Both the position numbers and the translations under genes were made by a program. Of a DNA stretch of 64,000 bases, positions 1-8,554 are shown piece after piece; within the stretch, counting starts at the first letter, position 1; each line of letters starts with the position of its first letter. The notes beneath the pieces are model-generated. The model was not told where the DNA came from. It was given only the letters and a program-made list of their open reading frames with translations, and did not search any database. This DNA is from CAWCUU01 sp963798855 (GTDB lineage: Bacteria; Gemmatimonadota; Gemmatimonadetes; Longimicrobiales; RSA9): the NCBI GenBank assembly GCA_963798855.1, contig CAWCUU010000003.1, positions 434,001 through 498,000 of the forward strand, read 5' to 3'.

Positions 1-123
1 GAGCTCGTCCGGATGCCGGTTCGGCTGCGCCTCCGCGCGACAGTGCTTGCAGGCGAGGTCGCACGCCTGCGTCGTCTCCCAGATCACCAGGAACGGGGCC
101 CGATCGAAGTCGATTGGACCCAT
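1..123 (-). CDS. Radical SAM protein, N-terminal fragment (cut by window edge)
   Basis: Only the first 41 codons lie in the window. The reverse strand reads MGPIDFDRAPFLVIWE, then the radical-SAM cluster motif CDLACKHC (CxxxCxxC), which binds the 4Fe-4S cluster that cleaves S-adenosylmethionine. An opening of the form FDRAPFLVIWE-TQACDLAC-HCRAEAQP is typical of SPASM-type radical SAM proteins that modify peptides or take part in haem pathways; which one cannot be told from this fragment. The ATG at 121-123 is taken as the start. An in-frame GTG at 160-162 would add 13 residues, and neither has a clear ribosome site. Confidence 0.8.
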   Translation of the reverse strand, partial: MGPIDFDRAPFLVIWETTQACDLACKHCRAEAQPNRHPDEL

Positions 124-408
124 GCCGGGAAGTCCGCCCGGCCGCTTGGCCGCCTGTATCACACGCCACTCTCTGAGGAGGAAGACACCGTTCGTGTCGT
201 GGACTCGCGTGGAAAGCTACGCCCGTAGCCGGCGGGCGCTGTCGGGGAGTGAAAGGAAAAGGCTGTCGGGCAGCGCGAGAGACCTTTGTGGGGAAATCCC
301 GTACACGGGCTCGCGCTGGGCGCGACTGCGTCGGGCGCGGCGGCTGCGCGCCGGGCGCGGGGCGATGCCCCGGGCGCGACTGCGTCGGAGCGGGCTGGCC
401 CGGGGGGC

Positions 409-498
409 CTCGCTTCGCTCGAGGACGCCGGCCTCGCCGGGGTGCCTGCTTCGCTCGGGGGGGCCGGCTTCGCCGGGGAGGCCGGCTTCGCCGGGGGG
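409..498. repeat. 18-bp GC-rich tandem repeat in a gene-free gap
   Basis: The 124-601 interval holds no convincing gene. Inside it are about four and a half imperfect 18-base units of the form GCCGGCTTCGCCGGGGAG (427-444, 445-462, 463-480, 481-498, with a degenerate unit before). The open frames crossing it on both strands only spell out Pro/Ala/Gly-rich repeat peptides and look like by-products. A related GAGGCCGGCTTCGCCG stretch occurs near 18416, so the unit is dispersed. Confidence 0.7.
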
Positions 499-601
499 CG
501 GCATGGCGGATTGTGAAGGGCGGCTGCGGAGGTCCGCGGCCGCCCTTCGCACTTCGACTTCACCACTTCAGGAAATCACTTCACCCTCCGAACTTCCGTC
601 T

Positions 602-1129
602 TCACCCTTCGTTCGCGACATCGCTGTTGAAGATGTCGGCGGCGACCTTCCAGGAGCCGTCGGCGGTCTTCTTCCAGACGACGATGAACTTGCCGTGGTC
701 GAGGACATCGCCGTCGCCTCCCTTGGCCTGCCACTTCCCGCGCTCCCAGGCGATGTCGCCGGCGTCCGCTACGTGCACCTGATCGGGCGCGAAGGAAATC
801 GTCGTCGAGCTGTCGGCGAGCAGCCCCGCCGAAGCGTTCCGGATCGCGTCGCCGCCTTCGGCCGGCTCCATGTTCGGCGGCATGAGCACGGCGTCGTCGG
901 CGTAGAAGGAGGCGAAGGCCTGTGCGTCGTGGCGGCCGGCGGCGTCGGACCACCTCTGGTCCATCGCCCGGATGCTGTCTTCGATGGCCTGCTTGTCCAC
1001 GGACCCCGCGGAGGCGGCCATTCCGCTTCCGTTCGCGGAGTCAGGCGCCGCGCCCTCCTGACCCGTCTGCGGAGCGCAGGCGGCTGCGAGAAGAATTGCG
1101 AGCGAGAGCGCTGCGGGCGTGTTGCGCAT
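602..1129 (-). CDS. SnoaL-like/DUF4440 lipoprotein
   Basis: 175 residues. An N-terminal signal peptide ends in a lipobox (LLAAAC, Cys18), so the mature protein should be lipid-anchored. Residues about 48-170 match the DUF4440/SgcJ-type SnoaL-like fold, a small cone-shaped NTF2-like domain: a helix with AIEDSIRAMDQRW, then FYADDAVLMPPN and a final beta strand KVAADIFN. Members are mostly of unknown function, and some bind small ligands or act as steroid-isomerase-like enzymes. It is followed by the gene-free repeat region and appears monocistronic. The fold assignment is good; a function cannot be given. Confidence 0.8.
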   Translation of the reverse strand: MRNTPAALSLAILLAAACAPQTGQEGAAPDSANGSGMAASAGSVDKQAIEDSIRAMDQRWSDAAGRHDAQAFASFYADDAVLMPPNMEPAEGGDAIRNASAGLLADSSTTISFAPDQVHVADAGDIAWERGKWQAKGGDGDVLDHGKFIVVWKKTADGSWKVAADIFNSDVANEG

Positions 1130-1310
1130 GGTCGGCTCCTGTCGGGCGAGAGTATGGGCGGCCGCTCCGTTACATCCGAGGCCAAAATGGGGGCGCCGCG
1201 ACGTGGTGGCCAGACGTCGGGCACCCGCTTCGCCATTGCGGCAGGGTGGTGTCGGTCTTCAGCCGCGCTGCGAGTCAGGGCCTGCAGGCGAAGCCGTACC
1301 GCCTCTCTTC

Positions 1311-2153
1311 TCAGCCCCCCTCCTTCGCATCCGCGGCGAGCGCGCGGTAGCGCTGGAGGTGGCGAAGCGCGGCCGCCTTGTCGCCCTGCAGCTCGTACAG
1401 CTCCGCGAGGTTGTAGTGGGCGTCGGCCAGAGCGGCATCGAGCGAGAGCGCGCGCTCGTAGGCGGCCGCCGCCTCCCGCGCCCGCTTCGAGTCCTGCAGC
1501 ACCACGCCGAGGTTGAACCAGGCCGTCGCGTGGGTCGGCGCCAGATCCACCGCGCGCCGGTAGTGCGACTCCGCCTGCTTCAGTCGCCTGCGCTCGTGAA
1601 GCAGCCGCCCGAGGTTCACGTGGGCGTCGACGTGGTCCGGATCCGATTCCAGCGCGCGGCCGTAGGCGGTGATCGCCTGCTCGACGTCGTGCGCCTCCAG
1701 ATCGAGCGCCAGATCATACCACTCGTCGGCCTCGTATCCATCTCGCGGCGACGCCGCCGCCGCGGGGAAGTCGCGCACCAGAGGCGCCACCTCATCGGCG
1801 AGATCCTCGACGGTGAAATCGAGGTGGAGCTGCCCCGACTCCGGACTCCAGGGGCCGCGGCTATCGCGCACGATGATCCGGTCGCCCTCGGCCGTGATGC
1901 GAAGCTCCGTGAGAGCCCGACCCCGGGGCAGCTCCGATCTCAGGCGCCGCAGCGCCCGCTCGATCCGCGCCGCCGGCACACGCGCCCGTTCCAGGCCTCG
2001 CGCCGTACGCAGCAGCACGAGGTCCTGGAAGGAATAGCGGTACTCGCCGCTCTCCTTGCGGGCGTCCAGCAGGCCGGCACGGGCGTAGGAACGGATGCGA
2101 TGCGGCGGGAGGCCGAGTAGCTCGGCGACGTCGCGAGTGGTGTACCCCTTCAT
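1311..2153 (-). CDS. MerR-type regulator fused to TPR repeats
   Basis: 280 residues. Residues 1-70 form a MerR winged helix-turn-helix (YTTRDVAELLGLPPHRIRSY, then a wing with ESGEYRYSFQDLVLLR). The C-terminal half, about 145-275, contains at least three tetratricopeptide repeats (AITAYGRALESDPDHVDAH, AESHYRRAVDLAPTHATAW, AAAAYERALSLDAALADAH). There is no MerR effector-binding domain or metal-binding cysteine set, so the TPR region probably senses a protein partner. It starts 37 nt after ku on the same strand and probably shares its transcript, which suggests a link to end-joining repair; that link is inference from position only. Confidence 0.85.
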   Translation of the reverse strand: MKGYTTRDVAELLGLPPHRIRSYARAGLLDARKESGEYRYSFQDLVLLRTARGLERARVPAARIERALRRLRSELPRGRALTELRITAEGDRIIVRDSRGPWSPESGQLHLDFTVEDLADEVAPLVRDFPAAAASPRDGYEADEWYDLALDLEAHDVEQAITAYGRALESDPDHVDAHVNLGRLLHERRRLKQAESHYRRAVDLAPTHATAWFNLGVVLQDSKRAREAAAAYERALSLDAALADAHYNLAELYELQGDKAAALRHLQRYRALAADAKEGG

Positions 2154-2190
2154 GCCGCTGCGCTGCGCATGTCGATGCGCCGGGCGGGGA

Positions 2191-3099
2191 TTACTCGCCG
2201 GCTGCCTTGCGTCGCTTGCCGGACTTGCTCGCCTTCGTCGACCGGCTCGGGGCCTTTTTCGCCTCGGCGGCCGCCTTCTTCGTCGGTCCCGAGCGACGCG
2301 CCGGCTTGCGCGCCTCGCCCTTGCCCTCCGTCTTCGCCAGCGAAGCCTTGAGCGCCGCCATCAGGTCGATGATCTGCGCCTGCGGCTCGGGGGCCGCGAC
2401 CTCCGTGATGTCCTCCCCCTCCACCTTCCGCTGGATCAGATCCAGCACCCGCTCGCGAACCTCGTCCTTGTAGGGGCTCGGATCGAACGTTTCCGTCGCG
2501 GCCTGCTCCACCAGCTGCTTCGCCAGCTCCAGCTCCGGCTTCTTCACCTCCGACCGGCCCAGCGGGACCTCCTCGAAGGACCGGATCTCCGATGCGTAGT
2601 GGAGCTGCTCCATCACCAGCCCCTCCCCCTCCGGCCGCACGAGGACCAGATACTGCTTCCCGCGCGCCGAGTAGCGCGCCAGCGCCGCCAGACCCGTCTC
2701 CGTCAGCGCCGCCGAAAGGAGGTGATAGGCCCGGTCGCCCCCCTTGTCCGGTCCGAGGTAGTACGTGCGATCCACGTACACCCGGTCCACCTGCTCCAGC
2801 GGCACGAACTCCGCGATCTCGACCGCGTTCGACCCCTGCTCCTCCAGCGCCTTCAGCTCGTCCGGCGTGAAGAGCACGTACTGCCCCTTCGAGAACTCGT
2901 ACCCCTTCACCATGTCGTCCCGCTCGACCACCGTCCCCTCGGTGGCGCAGATGTACTGCTGCTTCAGGCGGGAGCCACATTCCTTGTGGATCCAGTTGAA
3001 CGAGACGCTCGAGCTGCTGTCCGCCGCAGAATACAGCTTGACGGGGACGGACACGAGCCCGAAGGCAATGGAGCCGGAACCGATCGCGCGAGCAGCCAT
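2191..3099 (-). CDS. ku: Ku protein, bacterial non-homologous end joining
   Basis: 302 residues. Bacterial Ku forms a homodimeric ring that threads onto broken DNA ends and recruits LigD. The start is the ATG at 3097-3099, giving MAARAIGSGSIAFGLVSVPVKLY, the usual Ku opening; an upstream in-frame ATG would add 13 atypical residues. The core beta-barrel runs to about residue 255 (CGSRLKQQYIC, GYEFSKGQYVLFTPDEL, YYLGPDKGGDRAY). The last 55 residues are a Lys/Arg/Ala-rich tail, which in other Ku proteins binds DNA and helps LigD docking. It is divergent from ligD across a 258-nt gap, the classic two-component NHEJ arrangement. Confidence 0.97.
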   Translation of the reverse strand: MAARAIGSGSIAFGLVSVPVKLYSAADSSSSVSFNWIHKECGSRLKQQYICATEGTVVERDDMVKGYEFSKGQYVLFTPDELKALEEQGSNAVEIAEFVPLEQVDRVYVDRTYYLGPDKGGDRAYHLLSAALTETGLAALARYSARGKQYLVLVRPEGEGLVMEQLHYASEIRSFEEVPLGRSEVKKPELELAKQLVEQAATETFDPSPYKDEVRERVLDLIQRKVEGEDITEVAAPEPQAQIIDLMAALKASLAKTEGKGEARKPARRSGPTKKAAAEAKKAPSRSTKASKSGKRRKAAGE

Positions 3100-3132
3100 A
3101 GGGTCTCGAAGATGTTGTGCGAGTGTGGGATG

Positions 3133-3138
3133 CGTCAA
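3133..3138 (-). promoter_or_regulatory. Possible -35 element upstream of ku
   Basis: Reading toward ku, TTGACG is followed 17 nt later by ACATCT, a weak -10, about 15 nt before the ku start. Only the -35 is a good match, so the assignment is tentative. Confidence 0.25.
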
Positions 3139-3357
3139 TGCTCACGTGGAGGGGGGCCAAACGAATGTTTCTTGCCCGCCAATGCAGTGTGCACGCGCGC
3201 GATCCGCCTCTGTTCGCGACAACTGCCGGGTCGCGGCCTCTGTGTTGGGTCGCGGCGCCGACCAACACTTCTCGCGAACAGCGCGCCACGGCCCGCGGCA
3301 GCTGCCTCCGCCCGGAGCCTTCACGACGAACGCGCCATGGTCATATCTTCGTGGGCC

Positions 3358-5997
3358 ATGTCAAAACGGGACGCACTCGAGGCCTATCGCGCAAAGCGCT
3401 CGCCGGATCGCAGCCCGGAGCCCGCCGGGATCGTCGGGCCGGCCGGCGCTCGCGCGGCCGGCATCTTCGTCGTACAGAAGCACGCCGCGCGGCGCCTGCA
3501 TCACGACTTCCGGCTGGAGCTGGATGGCGTGCTGCTCTCGTGGGCGGTGCCGAAGGGTCCTTCGTACGACCAGGCGAACAAGCGGGTGGCCGTCCAGGTC
3601 GAGGATCATCCGCTCGAGTATGCGGACTTCGAGGGGGTGATTCCGCCCGGCAACTACGGTGCGGGCGAGGTCATCGTGTGGGACCGGGGGATCTGGATGC
3701 CGGTGGAGGACCCGCGGGCGGGCCTGGAGAAGGGGAAGCTCCTCTTCGACCTGCGGGGGCACAAGCTCCGCGGCCGGTGGACGCTGGTGAAGATCAAGAA
3801 GTCCGAGAAGGACTGGCTGCTGATCAAGGAGCGCGATGCGTTGGAGGGGCCGGATCGTGACGACCTGCCGGACGACTCGGTGCTGTCGGGCCTGACGCTC
3901 GCCAATGTCGCGGCGGGCGTGGACCGCACGGCCGAGCTGGCTTCGGCTGCCGAGGAGCTCGGTGCTCCGCGCCGCGATGTCGACGGCGCGGCGCTCCGAC
4001 CGATGCTGGCGGAGACCCGCGAGCGGCCGTTCGATCGCGAGGGCTGGCTCTTCGAGCTGAAGTACGACGGCTGGCGGATCATCGCGGGCGTGCGCGACGG
4101 GAACGCGCGGCTCTACACACGCAACGGAACCGACGCGACGTCGCGCTTCCCCGACCTCGCCGACGCGCTGTCGCGCCTCCCCTGCCCCGATTTCGTCCTG
4201 GACGGCGAGGTGATCATCCAGGACGACGTGGGTCGCCCCAGCTTCCAGCGGCTGCAGCAGCGGGCACAGCTCCGAAGGGCGACCGACATCCAGCGTGCCG
4301 CCATCGAGCTGCCGGCGAGCCTCTACGCGTTCGACCTCCTCGCCGTCGACGGCTTCGACCTGCGGGCGCTTCCGCTACGTGATCGCAAGCGACTGCTGCA
4401 CCGCCTGCTGCCCCGCGCCGGCGCGCTGCGCTACTCCGACCACGTCGAGCACCGGGGCGTCGCGCTCTTCGGCGAAGTCGAGCGCATGGGTCTGGAAGGC
4501 ATCGTGGCGAAAAAGGCGACTTCGCCGTATCGCGCCGGGCGCCGCTCCGCCGACTGGATCAAGGTGCGTAGCGACCGGGTCGGGGACTTCGCGGTCGTCG
4601 GCTACCTGGAAGGGAGCGGTTCGCGGCGCGGCGGTCTCGGCTCCCTGCACCTGGCGGCGCTGCGCGACGGTCGCTGGATCTACATCGGTCGGGTCGGCAG
4701 CGGCCTGACCGAGAAGCAGCTCGGCGAGGTGGAGGCGGAGCTGGAGCGCCACCGCCGCGACGAGCCGATCTGCGACGACGCCCCCTCGGTCCCCGGCCGG
4801 GCGAGCCAGTGGGCCGAGCCGACCCTCGTCGCGGAAGTCCGCTACAAGGAGATCACCGGCGACGGGCTCCTCCGGCAACCGGTTCTGCTGGGTCTCCGCG
4901 ACGACAAGCGCCCCGAGGAGTGCGCCCATCCCGAAGACGGCGTGGCGGAGTCGATCGGGGAGGACGCGAGCGAGGCGGAAGCCGACGACAGCGCGGTCAC
5001 GGCGAGCCCTCGATCCGGCCCAGCTGCCGCTCGCCCCGCGCGCAGCGGCGCGGCCAAACGGGGCGAGAGCGAGGCCGCCGCCGACGACGACGAAGCGACA
5101 GACACTCGTGTCCCGTTCACGAATCTGGACAAGGTGCTGTGGCCGGAGGACGGCTTCACGAAGGGCGACCTGATCGGCTACTACGGGGCCGTCTCGGAGT
5201 GGCTGCTGCCGTACCTGCACGAGCGCCCGGTCGTGCTGACGCGCTACCCGGACGGGATCCACGGCAAGTCATTCTTCCAGAAGGACGCGCCGGCGTTCGC
5301 GCCCGACTGGCTGCGGCGCGTGTCGGTGTGGAGCGAGGACTCGCAGCGCGAGCTGTCGTACTTCGTCGTCGAGAACGAAGACGGCCTGCTCTACCTGGCG
5401 AACATGGCGTCGATCCCGCTGCACATCTGGTCCAGCCGGGTCGGTTCGCTGGAGCGGCCGGACTGGACGATCGTGGACCTCGACCCGAAGGATGCTCCGT
5501 TCGACAATGTGGTGCGCCTCGCCCGAGCCCTCCACGCGCTGTGCGAGGAGGCCGCGATCCCGGCGTTCGCGAAGACCACGGGTTCGAGTGGGCTGCACGT
5601 CCTGGTTCCGCTCGCCGGGCGCTGCACGCACGAGCAGGCGCGGCTGATCGCGGAGCTGCTGGCGCGCATCGTCGTCGCCGAGCACCCGGACATCGCGACG
5701 CTCACGCGCCACGTCTCGCGACGCGGCGGCAAGGTCTACCTCGACACGCTGCAGAACGGCTATGGGAAGCTGCTGGTCGCGCCGTTCAGCGTCAGGCCAC
5801 TGGAGGGCGCTCCCGTCTCGATGCCGCTGCGCTGGACCGAGGTCCGCAAGGGGCTGCACCCCCGCCGCGACAGCATCGCCAGCGCACCCGGCCGCCTGAA
5901 GCGCCGCGGCGATCCACTGGCGCCGCTGCTGGAGACGGAGTTCGAGCTGGTTCCGGCGCTCGAGCGGCTCGCCGCGATTCTCGGCGACCCGGGGTGA
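3358..5997 (+). CDS. ligD: Multifunctional LigD: 3'-phosphoesterase, ATP-dependent ligase, polymerase
   Basis: 879 residues in the order phosphoesterase-ligase-polymerase, as in Pseudomonas aeruginosa LigD. The phosphoesterase domain (about 1-165) keeps the catalytic set His42, His48, Asp50, Arg52, His84 and Tyr88, at the same numbers as the P. aeruginosa enzyme. The ligase domain carries the nucleotidyl-transfer lysine in KYDGWR (Lys235) and spans about 200-515. A charged Ala/Glu/Asp-rich linker (about 540-580) leads to the archaeo-eukaryotic-primase-type polymerase, whose metal-binding DLD is Asp707/Asp709. The enzyme cleans 3' ends, fills gaps and seals breaks held by Ku. The start is the ATG of MSKRDALEAYRAKR; the open frame runs far upstream, but that part resembles no LigD. 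Confidence 0.97.
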   Translation: MSKRDALEAYRAKRSPDRSPEPAGIVGPAGARAAGIFVVQKHAARRLHHDFRLELDGVLLSWAVPKGPSYDQANKRVAVQVEDHPLEYADFEGVIPPGNYGAGEVIVWDRGIWMPVEDPRAGLEKGKLLFDLRGHKLRGRWTLVKIKKSEKDWLLIKERDALEGPDRDDLPDDSVLSGLTLANVAAGVDRTAELASAAEELGAPRRDVDGAALRPMLAETRERPFDREGWLFELKYDGWRIIAGVRDGNARLYTRNGTDATSRFPDLADALSRLPCPDFVLDGEVIIQDDVGRPSFQRLQQRAQLRRATDIQRAAIELPASLYAFDLLAVDGFDLRALPLRDRKRLLHRLLPRAGALRYSDHVEHRGVALFGEVERMGLEGIVAKKATSPYRAGRRSADWIKVRSDRVGDFAVVGYLEGSGSRRGGLGSLHLAALRDGRWIYIGRVGSGLTEKQLGEVEAELERHRRDEPICDDAPSVPGRASQWAEPTLVAEVRYKEITGDGLLRQPVLLGLRDDKRPEECAHPEDGVAESIGEDASEAEADDSAVTASPRSGPAAARPARSGAAKRGESEAAADDDEATDTRVPFTNLDKVLWPEDGFTKGDLIGYYGAVSEWLLPYLHERPVVLTRYPDGIHGKSFFQKDAPAFAPDWLRRVSVWSEDSQRELSYFVVENEDGLLYLANMASIPLHIWSSRVGSLERPDWTIVDLDPKDAPFDNVVRLARALHALCEEAAIPAFAKTTGSSGLHVLVPLAGRCTHEQARLIAELLARIVVAEHPDIATLTRHVSRRGGKVYLDTLQNGYGKLLVAPFSVRPLEGAPVSMPLRWTEVRKGLHPRRDSIASAPGRLKRRGDPLAPLLETEFELVPALERLAAILGDPG

Positions 5998-6062
5998 GCG
6001 TTATCTTTCTTCCGCAGACTTCTCCATCACGTATAGTCCCCTTCGTGACCCTGGAGCGAGCC

Positions 6063-6470
6063 ATGATCGCGAAGCGCTACGGTAGTCGCATTCACGAAGT
6101 ACGTCCCCGCTTCAACGCGCACGCGTTGACGGAAATCGCGTTCGACCGGGTGTCGGAGGCATGGGATGCCGAGGAGTGGCTGGCGGCCCACGAGCGCATC
6201 GAGGGGCTCAGCCTGAGCGCAGCCACGGACGGCGCGGTGAAGGACGAGTCGGAGAAGCAGGTCCTGTCGGAGCTGGAGATGCAGCTCCGGGAGGCGGAGC
6301 GCGAGGCGGGGCCGGGCGCGGTCCTGCTGGTCGAGAACGGCGGCGGCGCCGATCACCCCAAGACGCACGACACGACGCGCGAGATCGACGACCCGCTGGC
6401 CACCCGCCTGCACTTCCACTGGCGCATCGAGCCGCCACTGCGCGTCGGCGTTTACCGCCCGCGGCCGTGA
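6063..6470 (+). CDS. Conserved hypothetical protein, 135 residues
   Basis: Starts at ATG 6063, seven bases after GGAGCG, and 65 nt after ligD. It contains a helical middle section rich in Glu (KQVLSELEMQLREAEREAG) and a C-terminal His/Arg-rich strand (HFHWRIEPPLRVGVYRPRP). No catalytic motif or membrane segment is visible and I do not recognise the family. Its stop codon overlaps the next gene's GTG start (GTGA), so the two are translationally coupled, and both may be read from the ligD transcript. Confidence 0.7.
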   Translation: MIAKRYGSRIHEVRPRFNAHALTEIAFDRVSEAWDAEEWLAAHERIEGLSLSAATDGAVKDESEKQVLSELEMQLREAEREAGPGAVLLVENGGGADHPKTHDTTREIDDPLATRLHFHWRIEPPLRVGVYRPRP

Positions 6471-7144
6471 GCGATCTCTCGCGGCGATCGCTGAACATCG
6501 CGTCCGGCGAGGCGACCCTCCCGGCGCTGCTCGTCGAGCCGCCGGATGCGTGGCTGCTCTATGTCCTGGCACACGGCGCGGGCGCCGGGATGCGGCACAG
6601 CTTCATGGAAGCCGCGACCGCCGCGCTCGCACGTCGAGGCATCGCGACGCTGCGATACGAGTTCCCCTACATGGCGGAGCGCAGGCGTCGCCCGGACCCA
6701 CCTCCCGTGGCGCACACCGCCGTCCGAGCAGCCGTCGAGGCCGCCCGCGAGGAATCCGCCCTTCCGCTGATCGCGGGGGGCAAGTCCTTCGGCGGGCGCA
6801 TGACCTCGCAGGCACAGGCCGAGCGCCCGCTTCCGAGCGTCCTGGGCCTGGCCTTCCTCGGCTTCCCCTTGCACGCCGCCGGCCGCCCCGACGACCGACG
6901 CGCGGCCCATCTGGGCGACATCGCCATACCGATGCTCTTCCTCCAGGGGACCCGTGACACGCTCGCGGATCTCTCGCTCATGAGGCCGCTGGCGCAGCGG
7001 CTCGAGTCGAGCACGACGCTAAAGGAGATCGAAGGCGCGGACCACTCCTTCCATGTGCTGAAGCGATCCGGCCGCACCGACCCCGAAGCGATGGAGGAGC
7101 TCGCGGGGACGCTGGAGACGTGGGGCCGGTCGCTGCTCGGCTAG
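6467..7144 (+). CDS. Alpha/beta-hydrolase, KANL3/Tex30 (dienelactone-hydrolase-like) type
   Basis: 225 residues with a GTG start overlapping the previous stop. The fold is visible as LLYVLAHGAGAGMRHSFM (oxyanion-hole strand), the nucleophile elbow GGKSFGG (Ser between two glycines), an Asp after the sixth strand in FLQGTRDTLAD, and the catalytic His in IEGADHSFHV. This matches the KANL3/Tex30 group of small predicted alpha/beta hydrolases. The protein is cytoplasmic (no signal peptide). The substrate is unknown. Confidence 0.85.
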   Translation: MSDLSRRSLNIASGEATLPALLVEPPDAWLLYVLAHGAGAGMRHSFMEAATAALARRGIATLRYEFPYMAERRRRPDPPPVAHTAVRAAVEAAREESALPLIAGGKSFGGRMTSQAQAERPLPSVLGLAFLGFPLHAAGRPDDRRAAHLGDIAIPMLFLQGTRDTLADLSLMRPLAQRLESSTTLKEIEGADHSFHVLKRSGRTDPEAMEELAGTLETWGRSLLG

Positions 7145-7150
7145 GCGCGC

Positions 7151-7627
7151 TCAAGGTCGAATCAACAGACGTATCGCCCACACCAGCAGCGCGGACACGC
7201 CCGCCAACAGCACCGCCGCGGAAATCAGCACCGCGGCGATCGTCGCCCGGCTCGCGGCGTGCGTCCGCTCCGGCCTTTCCAGCCACCGCTCCAGCAGCGC
7301 GACGTTGCGAGCGTTCGCCTTCCAGCCGATGTCGAACGCGTCGCCGATCAGCGGGATCGTCCCGATGAGGGCGTCCACCCCGATGTTCAGCAGCATCCGG
7401 AAGAGCACGGGGGCGGGGGCGCGCAGCCGGACGCCGACGAGCAGGATGTAGCTGGACAGGACCAGCCCGACGGCGTCGCCCGCGCCGGGGATGAGGCCGA
7501 GGAGTCCGTCCAGCCCGAAGCGCACGCCGAGTCCCGGGACCCGGAACGCGGTGTCCAGGAGCCGGGCGAGCGCTCGAGCGCCGCGCAGCGGCTCGCCGGT
7601 GTGCCGCCAGGCGATATCGCCCTTCAT
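7151..7627 (-). CDS. DUF4112 membrane protein
   Basis: 158 residues. The DUF4112 signature is clear: a DTAFRVPGLGVRFGLDGLLGLIPGAGDAVG block followed by a second glycine-rich half, GVDALIGTIPLIGDAFDIGWKAN. Two or three hydrophobic segments (about 47-70, 128-152) make it an inner-membrane protein. The family is common and functionally uncharacterised. Its ATG at 7625-7627 overlaps the stop of the upstream DUF72 gene (ATGA), indicating co-translation. Confidence 0.88.
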   Translation of the reverse strand: MKGDIAWRHTGEPLRGARALARLLDTAFRVPGLGVRFGLDGLLGLIPGAGDAVGLVLSSYILLVGVRLRAPAPVLFRMLLNIGVDALIGTIPLIGDAFDIGWKANARNVALLERWLERPERTHAASRATIAAVLISAAVLLAGVSALLVWAIRLLIRP

Positions 7628-8331
7628 GGGTACCGGCGGCCGAAGACATCCTCGAACGCGGTCGCGAGCCTCGGGCCGGCGCCCGCCTCCTCGTGCTTGA
7701 AGAAGACGTAGGCATCGGCCCACGACTGCGACCCCGCCCACGCCGCCCAGTCGTTGAGCGCGGCTTCGTCGTAGTCGGGACGTCGCAGGCGGAGGTACCC
7801 CCATGACGCCGTCGCGACGCGCGGCGCCGCCAGCTCCTCGGCCTCCTCAATGCAGAGCGCGGCGTCACGCGCCCGCAACGCATCGAAGACGTCGTCGTCG
7901 AACCACGTCTCGTTACGGAAGTCGAGCGCCGCGCGATGCCCCTCCGGTAGCAGCCCGAGGAACGCCTCGAGCCGCGGCAGATCCTTCTTCAGATTCGGGG
8001 GGAGCTGGAAGAGCAGCGGACCGAGGCGCTGCCCCAGCACGGCCGCCTTTTCGCACAGGTAGGCCACCGGCTCCTCGACGTCGCGCAGGCGCTTGAGATG
8101 CGTGATCTGGCGGGATGCCTTCAGCACGAAGCGGAAGCTCGCCGGCACCTGAGAGGCCCAGTCCAGCAGCACGTTCTCGCGGGGCATGCGGTAGAACGTG
8201 TTGTTGATCTCGCACGCGGAGAACCGGCCCGCGTAGTAGCGTAGCATATCGTCGGCGCGCAGGTCCTCGGGGTAGAAGCTCCCCTTCCACTCCTTGTACG
8301 CGAACCCGCTCGTACCCGTGTAGAGCCGCAT
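7624..8331 (-). CDS. DUF72 protein (YecE-like TIM barrel)
   Basis: 235 residues opening MRLYTGTSGFAYKEWKGSFYPE, the diagnostic start of the DUF72/YecE family, with INNTFYRMP, FVLKASRQITH and LLFQLPPNLKKD following in the usual order. The fold is a TIM barrel; the biochemical role is not established in the family. The start is set by a strong GGAGGTGG eight bases upstream of ATG 8329-8331, excluding 23 upstream codons. It is co-translated with the DUF4112 gene. Confidence 0.93.
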   Translation of the reverse strand: MRLYTGTSGFAYKEWKGSFYPEDLRADDMLRYYAGRFSACEINNTFYRMPRENVLLDWASQVPASFRFVLKASRQITHLKRLRDVEEPVAYLCEKAAVLGQRLGPLLFQLPPNLKKDLPRLEAFLGLLPEGHRAALDFRNETWFDDDVFDALRARDAALCIEEAEELAAPRVATASWGYLRLRRPDYDEAALNDWAAWAGSQSWADAYVFFKHEEAGAGPRLATAFEDVFGRRYP

Positions 8332-8554
8332 TCGCCACCTCCGTCGATGGACCGCCCTGGCTCGCTGGAAAGAATTCGCTGTATCGAGGTGCAACGGCAA
8401 TGCCGTCGCTTGGTGGTGTCGGTGGCGCGCGTTACCTTCTCCGCGTCGCCCGATCGCCGGCTTCGCGCCGCCCGATCGTCGCCCGCCGGATCATCGCTCC
8501 ACGTCGACCGATCGCCGGGCCCGGGTCCTGAATCGCTTCATCGCAGTCGACGCC

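Noticed and set aside
409..498. CRISPR-like array
   Set aside because: Units are directly adjacent with no unique spacers, and no cas gene is present.
47..1516. A 489-codon plus-strand frame over the first genes
   Set aside because: It crosses the tandem repeat and is antisense to the DUF4440 lipoprotein; composition is Arg/Pro/Gly-rich shadow coding.
2095..3357. A long N-terminal extension in the ligD frame
   Set aside because: It is antisense to ku and resembles no LigD. The phosphoesterase numbering matches a start at 3358.
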